From: Zantedeschia hybrid cultivar
Lineage: Eukaryota > Streptophyta > Magnoliopsida > Alismatales > Araceae
Direction: 5' to 3'
DNA length: 64,000 nt
Assembly (NCBI GenBank): GCA_030544215.1
Contig: JARZZO010000002.1
Location: 74,407,150 to 74,471,149 of the forward strand
Position 1 is the stretch's first letter. Each line of letters starts with the position of its first letter. Position numbers and translations under genes: made by a program. Positions 55,801 to 64,000 of this stretch are shown piece after piece. Below the pieces are notes generated by a model. The model saw only the letters and a program-made list of their open reading frames with translations, ran no database searches and had not been told where the DNA came from.

Positions 55801-58800
55801 AACCTGGAATATCCGTCCTTTTTCGAAGGTTATAGGGGGATTCAAATACCATCCTTATTCTTGTTATTTTGGATATGGAAATGAGAACATGTGTTCCAAA
55901 TCCTACCAAATCCTACAGCTTGATTATCTATCCTTTTTCTAAACAGCAATGTGTAATATAATATAATATAGTAAATAAATAGTTTTGTGCATACCGTCAA
56001 TGATTCTTGATTAGGGGAACCATGAAATCCATAAAGTAAAGTCCCCTTCTACTGAATTCCTATTCTGTCTACCACCACCCCTTTCTGGTGGAACCATGAA
56101 ATCCATAAAATAAAGTCCCCTTCTACCGAATTCCTATTCCGTCTACCACCCCTTCTGGCACACTCCCTCTCGCTATGGTCAGCTCATCTAGCCTGATCCA
56201 TCTCCCATCTGCTCATCCTGGCCTGTTCATGCATATGATATTAGAATGCACTGTTTTCATGCATGCTATTACTGTATATTGTGGGAGTAGAACTAATTGT
56301 GCAATCATGTGTTTGGAAGATTTTTATCTTTCGGGACCTGACCTAGACGTCTCTCCTATCGGATTATTTAGAAATCCATATCATTTTGCTTTTGTTTATC
56401 TAGAGAAATATAGGTCGGTTTTATATTTTATTGGACTATGAGAGCTTGGGATTAGCCCTCAGGGAATCTGAGACTTCGAATCAGGCGAAGATTCGAGTAT
56501 ATGACCTCTCTCCACTGACCTCGGTCAGTGTTAATTACGTCGAACAACTGCTCGACAACCCTTGATTAACCGTCCGTATGATGCCCTTATAACATGCAAC
56601 ACTACTACTACAGGCAACACATACATATGAAGATGTATTTTAAGTTAAGCCCTTGGCCTCACCCAAGCTTGAGATATGTTTTATATGGTTTTGGATTGAT
56701 TCCAAGGTATCTGGATTAGTTCCAAGTTATCTGGATTAATTCCAAGTATTTTAGACTCATGAGGGTATTTTTGTAATTATACAATTTAGGAGTTATAGGG
56801 ATATTATGGTTATTTTAGTGTATGAAAATGAGTTTTAATAGTTTTAAGAAGGTTCAAAACCTATAGAATTATTTTAAGTGTATAAGGGTATTTTGGTAAT
56901 TTTACCTTAAACCGGGTTATTAGATTTAGAGTATATTTTTACATTTTTTTTATGAGGTATTTTGGTCATAAAATAGATTCTGGTATTTTTTAAGAATTTT
57001 CTGTGATTTTTACAGATTTTTATTATGGGTGAGGGTATTTTCGTAATTTTATTAAGTTCTATGGATACTTTAATTATTTCGAGAATTTTATATTCTTTCA
57101 GATTTGGTTTTCTGTTTTTTCACTGATTTTATTTTTATTGATTTTCATTGATTTCCTTATAGTTTTATTGATTTTATTAATTTATTATATATGTGGAGGG
57201 TATTTAAGTTATATTTGGTTCCATATGATTTTTAAATTATGTTTCTGATTTTTACTGTTTTTTGCAGGTATTTCCTGATATTTTATATTTATTTTATCAA
57301 TTTTAAATAATTTTATAAGTTTTATTAATTAATTAATTACGAGGGGTATATAGGTCATTTTTAATTTAGGTATGTTATTTATTGTTATTTGTTTCTGAAT
57401 CCAAATTTATTTATATGTATGGGTGAGGCCAAGGTTAGGTTGAGGGTGTACACAAAATTTTTAAGTTTATGAAATTAAGTGTATATATATTAATTTTTAA
57501 AACATGATATTATTTACTTAATTTTAATGACACACAAATACACAATTTGGCATGAAAAGATCGATTTTATTTCGGCATGACTCCGCCTTATGAAGAAGGC
57601 GTTTACAAGAAATTATTCGGCAGAGCTTCCCCTTAAGATTGAACCTTAGGAAGAAAACTCCCCGGAATGAAAAAGATCCTCTTAAAACGCAGCAAACTCG
57701 GGTTAAAAAACACCGAGTTTGGTCTTGAATGCAGCAGGACCTCCTTCTTGAAAATGTGTATATGGTGTGTATCCTTCGGTGTTGTGTGTGGTCCTTTGAA
57801 TTGGGGACCATGGAGTCCTATTTATAGGCTCCAATTTGGGCTCGGTGGGGGGTGCCACCGGATGAGCCACGGTAGGGGGTGCCACCGTTCACATTCTCTC
57901 CCCTTCTCTCTTCTCTCTCTTTTTTTTTTTTTTAAAATTCCAATGGGTGAGGGAAGGGAGTGAGAGAAAGAGCATTGAGAGGAGAGAGAGAGGGGGGGGG
58001 GGGCCCGGTGGACACCCCCACCGGTTCCAACCGGTGGGGGGTGGCCACCGGCCTTGGACCCCCCACCGGTTTTGGGAAACCGGTGGGGGGGTGCTCCCCT
58101 CCCCCTCTTCTTTTGCTTTCTTTGATTTTTTGGCTCTTAATGAGCCTTTGCACATTGATTTTAGATTTGGCCAAGTGTGAAAGGAGTTTTGCCCATTAGT
58201 TTCAGATTTGGCCAAGTGTGAAAAGGGTTTAAGGTGGGGGGGGCTTTTAATGAGGGCTTTGCATGGAGTTCTTAACCAGTGTGAATGGGGTTAAGAGTTC
58301 TTAACCAGTGTGAATGGGGTTAAGAACTCCATTAACTCTCCTTTTCCTTAATTTATTCCCCCCCCCCCCCCACCGGTTTCTCTCTTGGAACCGGTGGGGG
58401 GGGGGGTCCCCCCACCGGTCCCCTCTCTCTCTCCTCCCTCCTCTTTGCCTATTTAAATAAAGGGGAGTGGGAGAGATGGGTCCACTTTCCTCTTTGGGTA
58501 ATTTTTCCTCTTTGGGTAATTTTTCCTCTTTGGGTTTTCAGATTTTTCCCCCTTTCTGGACTGCAGGTTTTAGTGCCCCTTGGGGACTGGTTTTTGGCCC
58601 ATTTGAGCTCCCTATTGGGCCTTCTTATTGGGCCTGCCTCCCTTGCTATTGGGCCTTTATTTGGGACCATTTTGGGCAAGTTTGGAGACCATTTTGGGCC
58701 TATTCCGGGACTGGTTTGGGTCCATTTCGGGACTGATTTAGGCCCTCATTTCGCAGCGTTTGGATCATCCTTGTTGCTGCATTTTAGGGTCCTCCTTTGG

Positions 58801-60594
58801 GCCTCACCATCAAGGGTCATCAAGGAGGTTTAGGAGTTGATCTCGGAAGCATATAAGGACGAATTGGGGCTGTTTTAGGCCTTCGTAAGAACCTCGATCA
58901 AGGCTTTTCGGCTTAGGTATGCTTCTTACTCCATTACCCTTTATGTAATTTTATGTTTTCCCTATGTACATGAGAGGGTCTCCATTTGATATTAACCCTC
59001 ATATTATAGGCATATATTTTTTGTTTTGCATAACATAGTCCCATGTGAACATGTGCTATGCATGTTTTCCCATATAGTGAGCTCACATTAATGTGAGCAT
59101 ATGCCATGTAGTAGTTTTTATATAATCATGTGCATATGCATGCCATTATCTCGCATGAAAATTTTCGGGTTCAACATCATGCTAACTGTATTTTCATGCA
59201 CATCATACAATTTTTATGATTGTATTAGTTTTGATCTCTTGAGATGTAGAAACCCTACAAAATAGGACAGGAACATGTGTAGAACTGTAGTGTTGTCCAA
59301 TAATTTAACCTTTAGCTATCTGATTCCGTTAATGCAATGGTAAGTACAGTTTTTAAAGGATAATGATAGAGATACCATTTACCCTGGTAGGTAATGTTTT
59401 GCATCCCTAGCCATTATGTTTAATTCTACTCCTCTGGTTGCCAAGTGCTTCAGACCCACACACCATCTGGATTCATTCCTTCATCTGTACATGATCCTGA
59501 ATATCAAAACATCTTTTGATTGCAAAACTGTTCAATAATTAGCTAAAAGGAGCTTGTATAGGCACAAAATGGGAGTCTGCAAGGTTGTTCACTTAAGCTG
59601 CTCTCGACCATTTTGCATCTGCACCGCATATGCTACATTTTTTCCCTGTTGTTTCTTATCAACTTCTTATCCCACACTGTCTTTGTGCAGTCAAAGGATC
59701 CACGGTTTCATGCACTTCCATTAGCATCACAGAGAGTAGCAGCATTTGCAGATACAGTCAACGAGCTTGTCTATGATGTTCTCATATCAAAAGTAAGACA
59801 GCGTCTGAGTGACATTTCTCGGTTACCAATCTGGTCTTCTGTGGAGGAGCAGAGCGCACATCCTCTGCCTACTTTTAGTGCGTACCCACAGGCCTATGTA
59901 ACAAGTGTTGGTGAGTATCTTCTCACTTTACCCCAACAACTGGAACCACTAGCAGAGGGCATCTCTAGCAGTGAGTCTGGTACGGAGGAAGCTCAGCTCT
60001 TTGCGACTGAATGGATGTTCAAGGTAATAACTAATTCTATTTTAATTTTTTTTGGCCTAGCAGTGACGGTAGCTAACCTTATAACACCTTTCTTTCTGCA
60101 TCTGAAGTTCCTATAACAAAAAAGAAACCTGCTGATGTTCGGTTTTGAGTCTTTTTGACGACTCTAGTTTTCTGGCTAACATATTTGGAATTGTAAGATA
60201 TGGATGATATATGGATCTCATATAGATTGTAGATTAATTTATAGTTTATTATATCGATGTGTCCAGTGACCCTCATATACTTTGGTCCTCTTTCCTTTTT
60301 GTTGCATCACAGGTAGCAGAAGGTGCAACTGCCCTCTACATGGAGCAGCTTCGTGGAATTCAATACATAACTGATCGAGGCGCGCAACAGCTTTCAGCCG
60401 ATATTGAGTACTTGAGCAATGTTCTATCTGCTCTTTCGATGCCCATCCCTCCGTTCCTTGCCACTTTCCACATCTGCGTTTCCACTCCAAGAGACCAGCT
60501 TTGTGAGCTCATAAAATCAGATGGAGGGAGTCAACTCGATCTCCCCACAGCCCACCTGGTGTGCAGGATCAGGCGTATCAGTCTAGATCAGTAA
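37598..60594 (+). CDS. COG7: Conserved oligomeric Golgi complex subunit 7
   Basis: Ten exons join in frame into 833 residues: 37598-37885, 38239-38328, 38462-38581, 38663-38764, 38941-39212, 54421-54566, 54735-54933, 55060-55729, 59691-60023, 60313-60594. COG7 belongs to lobe B of the COG tether, which captures retrograde vesicles at the Golgi and keeps glycosylation enzymes in place. The protein is colinear with plant COG7 from end to end: N-terminal FDAKQWINASLEARHPQDPL, helical region with DVLRLRDEAQALRS, RMEAAYETLQDAAGLTQLS, VAEFANVRKRLEVLEDRLED, central WCMVAFPDDY and KAVYSPYESFKQRYG, RGVGAQGIELSETVRRMEES, DPRFHALPLASQRVAAFADT, C-terminal RGAQQLSADIEYLSNVLSAL. The length equals the family norm of about 830. 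Start chosen by homology. Introns 5 (15208 bp) and 8 (3961 bp) are large. Intron 3 is GC-AG. Confidence 0.97.
38239..38328 (+). CDS. COG7: COG7 exon 2
   Basis: Residues 97-126, AGETSSESVAALAKIDVVKR and RMEAAYETLQ. Acceptor TTGGCAG|GCA, donor CAG|GTATGG. Confidence 0.95.
38462..38581 (+). CDS. COG7: COG7 exon 3
   Basis: Residues 127-166, DAAGLTQLSATVEDVFASGD to MRHCLSAVGE. The 3' boundary is GAG|GCATGT: the frame and the homology require a GC donor. The nearest GT, 4 bases on, would shift the frame. Confidence 0.93.
38663..38764 (+). CDS. COG7: COG7 exon 4
   Basis: Residues 167-200, VAEFANVRKR to SDALSTRK. Acceptor TTTCAG|GTT, donor AAG|GTTGCC. Confidence 0.95.
38941..39212 (+). CDS. COG7: COG7 exon 5
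   Basis: Residues 201-290 plus two bases of Trp291. Acceptor ATTAG|GTT. The donor TG|GTTAGT splits the Trp codon; the partner exon is 15.2 kb away. Confidence 0.94.
40506..43762 (-). mobile_element. RTE-clade non-LTR retrotransposon, full length
   Basis: A 3.26-kb element flanked by gaaatactcaatgtt (40491-40505) and gaaatattcaatgtt (43763-43777), a 15-bp target duplication with one mismatch. Its 3' end (left, minus strand) is the short TTGAG tandem tail seen as ctcaactcaactcaac at 40511-40526, typical of plant RTE elements, rather than poly-A. It is inserted in the hAT-like element at 40255-44273. Confidence 0.88.
40576..43318 (-). pseudogene. RTE endonuclease-reverse transcriptase ORF
   Basis: On the minus strand: endonuclease pieces (IACIQETKL at about 43270, GVGIIIDKTL, VVSAYAPQVG; IFIGEDLNGHIG at 42970-42930; QNRSQIDFLL at 42765), then the reverse transcriptase (VCGPDGIPIEVWK, PGRSTMEAIFLIR, FIDLRKAYDRVPR, HQGSAISPYLFALVMDD, catalytic FADDIVL), then the C-terminal MRMLRWMCGHTRLDKI and RLRWFGHV. 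Order and content are complete. It is inactivated by scattered stops (for example a TGA at about 43006 where homologues have Trp) and small frame changes, so decay is modest. Confidence 0.88.
44073..44217. repeat. GATCGG-rich hAT fragment nested in the right arm
   Basis: The block starts catggaatgcagaatcgg and consists of repeated gatcggccgatccc words like the subterminal DNA of hAT copies A-C. The flanks gatacgag and tctacgag match at 6 of 8 positions. It may be a tiny non-autonomous hAT nested inside the element at 40255-44273. Confidence 0.4.
44330..44780 (+). pseudogene. L1 reverse transcriptase remnant
   Basis: A degenerate frame reads HLADDIILLSSYGHIV and ITRLKIDIHEN, corresponding to the catalytic ADD region of an L1 reverse transcriptase and the following segment. 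It continues in broken frames past 44700 (WNDEWWSVFLERKKTW). It is older than the L1 at 45191-45759 and begins right after the right flank of the hAT-like element. Confidence 0.5.
44781..45068. repeat. 144-bp perfect-phase tandem duplication
   Basis: Two copies (44781-44924 and 44925-45068) are nearly identical; I see two differences (gcggga/gtggga and aaagaatg/aaataatg). Each unit starts ggaagcatttg. The duplication is recent compared with the decayed LINE DNA around it. Confidence 0.9.
45191..45759 (+). mobile_element. 5'-truncated L1 LINE with 16-bp target duplication
   Basis: The target duplication cattttatattgttgt is identical at 45175-45190 and 45760-45775. The frame from 45193 to 45577 encodes the zf-RVT C-terminus of L1 ORF2 without a stop (FCAHFEEDQLHLFCTCGI, MLWIIWCERNRRKFSD, LNDSSSVIFDKARLWRKLIY). 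The 3' UTR ends attgtgactttgtcacc plus A10. The perfect duplication and open frame show a young insertion. Confidence 0.9.
46590..47110 (-). pseudogene. L1 ORF2 C-terminal fragment
   Basis: On the minus strand, 46811-46611 encodes CCFCAEVDESMNHPFIRCSL, the zinc-binding pattern of zf-RVT. The upstream minus-strand DNA to about 47110 matches the preceding region in broken frames. It has no poly-A tail or target duplication that I can see. Confidence 0.6.
47905..51312 (-). CDS. hAT transposase (BED, DUF659, hAT dimerisation)
   Basis: The gene starts at MASQGAAERSSGNPPSADPA (51312). The BED finger is at about 51230-51110 (VQCKYCNRVVSGGVYRFKQH). After an intron-like gap come 50829-50296 (DUF659 start, FERIWDEYGCTLMCDGWT) and 50332-49352 (FWKSIDASGKIKNAQYLYEL, QVVTDNAAAFK with a catalytic-type Asp, WVSCSAHCIDLMLEDI, GATRFASQ). 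Then 49298-49080 and 49079-48531 carry the dimerisation domain (LSQTTSSSGCERNWSTFGLI, RNRLKSSRLEKLVFCHYN). The tail runs to a stop at 47905 (SWAEYVSYMCIQYNVRLE), with one apparent frame change near 48250. Long open stretches suggest limited decay; exon joins are only approximate. Confidence 0.75.
51551..51798. repeat. 134-bp tandem duplication with palindrome in hAT copy B
   Basis: Unit 1 (51551-51684) and the start of unit 2 (51685-51798) are identical by eye. Each begins with a palindrome, cccccaacggctagtt and its mirror aactagccgttggggg, followed by cggatcg/cgatccg words. It lies between the transposase start and the right end and is probably part of the transposase-binding region. Confidence 0.85.
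54421..54566 (+). CDS. COG7: COG7 exon 6
   Basis: Completes Trp291, then CMVAFPDDYKTLVPKLLIEA to TRMLRK. Acceptor GTTGCAG|G, donor AAAG|GTTGCT. Confidence 0.95.
54735..54933 (+). CDS. COG7: COG7 exon 7
   Basis: Residues 340-406, GIMDILSGDMPKGTKVQTKH to SPYESFKQR. Acceptor CTTCAG|GC, donor AG|GTGATT. Confidence 0.95.
55060..55729 (+). CDS. COG7: COG7 exon 8
   Basis: Residues 406-629, the longest exon, YGQVERAILSSEIAGIDLRG to SKKLFNLLEQ. Acceptor TTTGTAG|A, donor CAG|GTATAA. Confidence 0.96.
56016..56160. repeat. 74-bp tandem duplication
   Basis: Two copies beginning ggaaccatgaaatcc at 56016 and 56090 continue through aaagtccccttctac and gaattcctattc. They differ at only a few positions. Confidence 0.85.
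56653..57435. repeat. Inverted repeat enclosing gagggtatttt-type repeats
   Basis: ccttggcctcaccc at 56653-56666 recurs inverted as gggtgaggccaagg at 57422-57435. Between them at least six degenerate copies of gagggtattttngtaattt occur. This could be a TIR element or part of a retrotransposon; no target duplication was found. Confidence 0.5.
57440..58110 (-). mobile_element. LTR remnant, minus orientation
   Basis: Read on the minus strand: palindromic gguccaccggtgg-type clusters (58100-57840; caccggttccaaccggtg and similar), then a TATA box cctataaatagg (57825-57812), a leader, and a polyadenylation-like gaaataaaatc (about 57570). This is the expected U3-R-U5 order. There is no internal coding region next to it. 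Confidence 0.5.
58180..58330. repeat. Two short tandem duplications
   Basis: agatttggccaagtgtgaaa is repeated (about 58162 and 58204), and gagttcttaaccagtgtgaa is repeated (about 58267 and 58295) and followed by an inverted gttaagaactc. All of these lie in LTR-like DNA. Confidence 0.7.
58340..58925 (+). mobile_element. LTR-like remnant, plus orientation
   Basis: A second palindrome cluster (caccggtttctctcttggaa then ccggtggggg, 58370-58420) precedes a TATA-like ctatttaaataaag (58449-58462), three copies of cctctttgggtaatttt (58489-58535) and a leader with many ttgggcc words. It lies back to back with the minus-oriented LTR remnant. Confidence 0.4.
59691..60023 (+). CDS. COG7: COG7 exon 9
   Basis: Residues 630-740, SKDPRFHALPLASQRVAAFA to QLFATEWMFK. 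Acceptor TTGTGCAG|TCA, donor AAG|GTAATA. Confidence 0.96.
60313..60594 (+). CDS. COG7: COG7 exon 10 (terminal)
   Basis: Residues 741-833 and the stop TAA, VAEGATALYMEQLRGIQYIT to CRIRRISLDQ. Acceptor CATCACAG|GTA. Confidence 0.96.
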   Translation, partial: VAEGATALYMEQLRGIQYITDRGAQQLSADIEYLSNVLSALSMPIPPFLATFHICVSTPRDQLCELIKSDGGSQLDLPTAHLVCRIRRISLDQ

Positions 60595-62702
60595 CTTACC
60601 AGTTTTCCTTTTTTGTTTTATTTTTTCTCAAAGGTGATTCTCAGTTGACATATAGCGGGGAAATGTTGTGCCAGGCAGCGCTTTTAGATTGTACTGTTTT
60701 CTTTACTGCATTTTTTCTGATGTTGCTACATGATGTTTCCCAGCCCTTCTTTCACAGTAGAGTTTACTAATCGGATAATCCGCAAGTAATGCGTCCAAAA
60801 GCAGTGAGGTGTGGGGATTATTTCTAACCGTAACCACTTGGCTAAGCAGTAAATCATGCTAACCATTGAACAATTTCTGTGGCAGCCTTACCGAGATGCT
60901 AGCGCCAAAATAATTATAGTTCGATATGGTGTTTAGTTTAGTTTTTTATCTGGTATAAAAGCATGCCATCGGCCACCAATTTCATGTCAAACGATTTTTG
61001 AGGCAATATTACCAGTATGATACAGCCAAAAATACTTGGTAGTTCGATGTGGTGTTTGTTATTCTTAACCTTCGTTGATGAGACTAGCACCATGATGTTT
61101 GTCAGCCTCAGTTTGTTAGCTGTTGGAGATGTAAACGGGTTGGATTTAGTGCAAATTTAACGTAGATTTATGACCATATCCATTAAGCTATTATTTTAGA
61201 AATGCTGTTTGTTGACTGTTCTATAAATTAATAATTGGTCGGATAATTAAATTTTAATATATCATATATATTCGGTCAGAAAAATTTGTTAGTTACCTTA
61301 TTCACCATGCGTATCCTTTTATATTTGACCTCTAAGCTAATGATCAGTGTACCTCATATGGATGCGTAGGCCACCTTATTTTGAAGTCTATTTTTTTTAA
61401 AAAAAATTATAAACCAATTATTATTATTATTTTAAATTTTTTAGACACCGAAATATGATGTACATTATACGGATGTGTAGGTCAACTCGATCCCAACCTA
61501 AAAACATATTTTAAAAAAAAAAGAAAAACTTGATGCACACTAAAGGTCTACACTGACACCTGGTGTGCACCAATAGTTTTTTATCTGGCATTAAATTGTG
61601 GTGTTGGGATTATTTTGAACCGCATGCCCATTGCACGTTCGCCCGCGACTGCCTCCCATTGGGTTTGAACTTTTTACCAGCAGACGTCATCCCATCGGAT
61701 CGACTAGGCAACTGGGAATTAATTGAAAAGTTCACCGCACAAACATCCCACCGCCAAAACTTGTTTGCCACTGGTTACATCATCGGGCCGGTTTTCAGAG
61801 AAGCAAGGACAACTATGACCGAAACTGAGAGTGCTGGCTACCAAAACAGAGAAAAAAGAAGAGAAAACCAAATAAGTACTGAATAAGAACATTATGATCA
61901 TTCAAATGCGGTTGTTTATTTTTCATCTTTCACCAATATTACAACATTGAATGCTGCAAAGGGTAGAAAAAAGCTTTCCTTGCAAGCAATCTCCAAAGAT
62001 TGGTTCGCTTTGAGCTGTGAAAATTGACACAGCCTCAATGCACCAGGCTAGTGTGTTGAAGCACCGGCAAATGCTGGAAGTGTACCGTAAATGGAGGGTG
62101 CTCGTTTCCTAGCAGCAGCACCTAGAGCGACATCATTTACACAATGCTGGTTACCCAAATCAATCCCAATCAAAACGCTTCGCAAAGAAAGATTGGAGTT
62201 ACCAATTCACTGAAGCTGCTCAAGCAAGCGTGCTCCTTGCCTGCTATTTGGCACACGTTGGAAATGCTTCCTACCTGGTTGATTTTCTTAGGAAGCATTT
62301 TCCTCTCACCAACACAACAGATTTGGAGTTGAATATTGTAAATTCACAAGGAGAAAGTAAAACTCAGTTTAAACCAAATTTGAAAAGCACGAAAGCCATT
62401 TGTGTCTGATTCCTCACTAAACCTTTCATTGGATATGGTCTCCTTGGTTATACGGCATGAAACAACATCACGAAGACACTATAAGGCATAAACAAGTTCA
62501 CTCCCGTTTAGAAACTCGGCTGGCACCAATATGCTTATTCTCTTTGGAGACCACGCCAGAAAGAAAACACAGCCAGCAACAGCATGGCGTTACTTTTAGC
62601 ATTTGTGCACAAGTATTCTCAACCATATGTGATACTACTCTTTTATCACAAGTCATAAGTTACGAATTAAGTTTTTTTGGCAGATTACAAACCTGGATAG
62701 AC

Positions 62703-62733
<31 letters not shown>

Positions 62734-64000
62734 GCAACACACACACACACACAATTTATCACCAATTCCCTAGCAGGGCTTTGATTGGGGTTTAACCCAA
62801 GATAACCTGGGTTATGCCATGATTAACTCATTTTTCAGTTTGGTAAGGAGAAAAGTTGGCACGGAATACATTGGATAAATCGGCTTACCTGGCACAAACC
62901 TGGAAATATCTCAAAGTCCTAAAAGTGGAATATGTATTCCTAGTTTGTACCACTGAATTAACCCATTAGATAAACGAGATTAATGGTGTAACTCGTTCTA
63001 GAGAATGATAATAAGATTAACCATGTCCTCCGATCAAACTGGGCTCTAACATCTAGATTCCAGCAGAACAAGGTTAGTCCTTCCTTACAACCCCCACACA
63101 AACCCCACCACACCCAAAAAAAAGAAAAAAGAAAAAAAGGGAGAACAGGTGTATGTGTGCACATATAAAGGAAGTACAACAATGCCCAACTTGTCTGTGC
63201 AGTTCGTGATCCATTAAAGACCCTTTCTGCCTCTGCATCTTTTAATATAACTAAACTGTTTGGATTCTCTGAAGAGTGTAGTTCGCTCCTGCTCCTCCTC
63301 CTACAAGTTGTCATGGCCTAAACACAGGCAGGGTTTGACCCATCTACTATAAGCTAAGCTAATGCCCGGACAAATGGGCCCAAGCATTGCTAGGGAAAAT
63401 CCTTACGAGTGGCCTGGCCTCTGGCTTGGCCCCTTTTAGAACAAGGCTAAAAAAACTTAAAAAAAGGATATACATTAGTAAAAGATTCAATGCATAAACA
63501 TATCATTCCATGTTATCGATGACAGTCAACCACCTAAGTAACAGGAGGTGAGCAACTAAACCACTTCGGCCACTTAAGCACTCACCTTGGCCCATCTTTG
63601 GCACTTAATGCACCTGGGCAGCAGTCAAGACTGTATTCTAAATGGACCTGATCAGATCAAGTGGAAGGTGCAGGTAAAAAGTCCTGTTTTGAATCTTCCA
63701 TAATCCACACCCCCTCGGTGAAAGCTAAGGTCCCCAACAAGCCACCATGGCCATTAACTGAGTGATCACCAAGAGTTGCCAATAGTCTCACGTCAGTGAC
63801 CAGGTCAACTCCTCTCTCTCTCTCTCTCATATTGGCTGATTCCTCCCCTTTTCTTCCTGCTGCTAGAGCCTTTTTGCAAGATTTGCTGGCAATCTTCTCC
63901 ACCTTTGACTGTTCTTCATTACATCTGACATTCCTTTAATCTCTGGCAACCTTCCATAATGAGACTTCTGTGACCTCATTAGGTGTTGGTGATTGCCGGG
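60595..64000. other. COG7 3' flank; no gene identified
   Basis: The COG7 3' untranslated region must begin here; its end is not clear. The rest is low-complexity and repetitive, with repeated phrases such as gttttttatctgg and gttcgatatggtgttt. Open frames at 61563-61886 (+), 62958-63314 (-) and 63657-63902 (-) carry no family signature that I recognise. A short ctctctctctctct run is at about 63812. Confidence 0.5.
62705..62752. repeat. Poly-C run (29 nt) with adjacent AC microsatellite
   Basis: An uninterrupted run of 29 C at 62705-62733 is followed by gcaa and about eight AC units. Such tracts are length-unstable, and the opposite strand could form G-quadruplex. The exact length may be affected by assembly error. 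Confidence 0.9.

Larger units (their letters stand above)
55730..59690 (+). other. COG7: COG7 intron 8 (3961 bp)
   Basis: The donor is CAG|GTATAA and the acceptor TTTGTGCAG|TCA. It contains a 74-bp duplication, a repetitive gagggtattttggtaatttt region and two LTR-like promoters. The rest (58950-59690) shows nothing I can name. Confidence 0.85.

Noticed and set aside
63657..63902. 81-codon minus-strand frame at the right edge
   Set aside because: No known domain, includes a translated CT microsatellite, and no splice context could be established before the window ends.

Overview
This is a eukaryotic, plant nuclear window. It holds two ordinary secretory-pathway genes whose exons are scattered by enormous transposon-filled introns. 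The GC-rich first exons falling to AT-rich later exons, the L1 and RTE LINEs, and the protein sequences suggest a non-grass monocot; a palm-type genome is my guess, not something shown by the sequence.

Gene 1 (minus strand, 31936 down to 6608) is a VAP27-type VAMP-associated protein. Eight exons join without a frame break into 238 residues: an MSP domain, a coiled coil and a C-terminal membrane anchor. Seven exons lie between 28878 and 31936. The last exon, which carries the anchor and stop codon, sits about 22 kb away at 6608-6718. Gene 2 (plus strand, 37598 to 60594) is COG7, a subunit of the conserved oligomeric Golgi tethering complex. Ten exons join in frame into 833 residues. Intron 5 is 15.2 kb, intron 8 is 4.0 kb, and intron 3 has a GC-AG boundary. 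The two genes are head to head, with 5.7 kb of AT-rich, gene-free DNA between the start codons. One acts at the ER and its contact sites, the other at the Golgi.

Region by region: 1-6.6 kb is downstream of VAP27 and holds LTR, L1, Mutator-like and foldback elements. 6.7-28.9 kb is VAP27 intron 7, with several short TIR elements, a copia-like remnant, a hAT element that carries an inserted L1, a TIR element with a captured PPR gene fragment, an LTR remnant, and a short hAT derivative. 28.9-31.9 kb is the 5' part of VAP27. 32-37.4 kb is the intergenic region. 37.6-60.6 kb is COG7; its intron 5 holds an RTE inside a hAT-like element, L1 pieces and a nearly complete hAT transposon (47619-51878). 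60.6-64 kb is downstream of COG7 and has no gene I can name.

The most interesting signal beyond the two genes is a hAT family with at least three dated copies in the window. One is a nearly complete transposase element. One is a nested copy. One is an internally deleted copy with a perfect 8-bp target duplication whose open reading frame fuses the BED zinc finger directly to the extreme C-terminal tail of the transposase.
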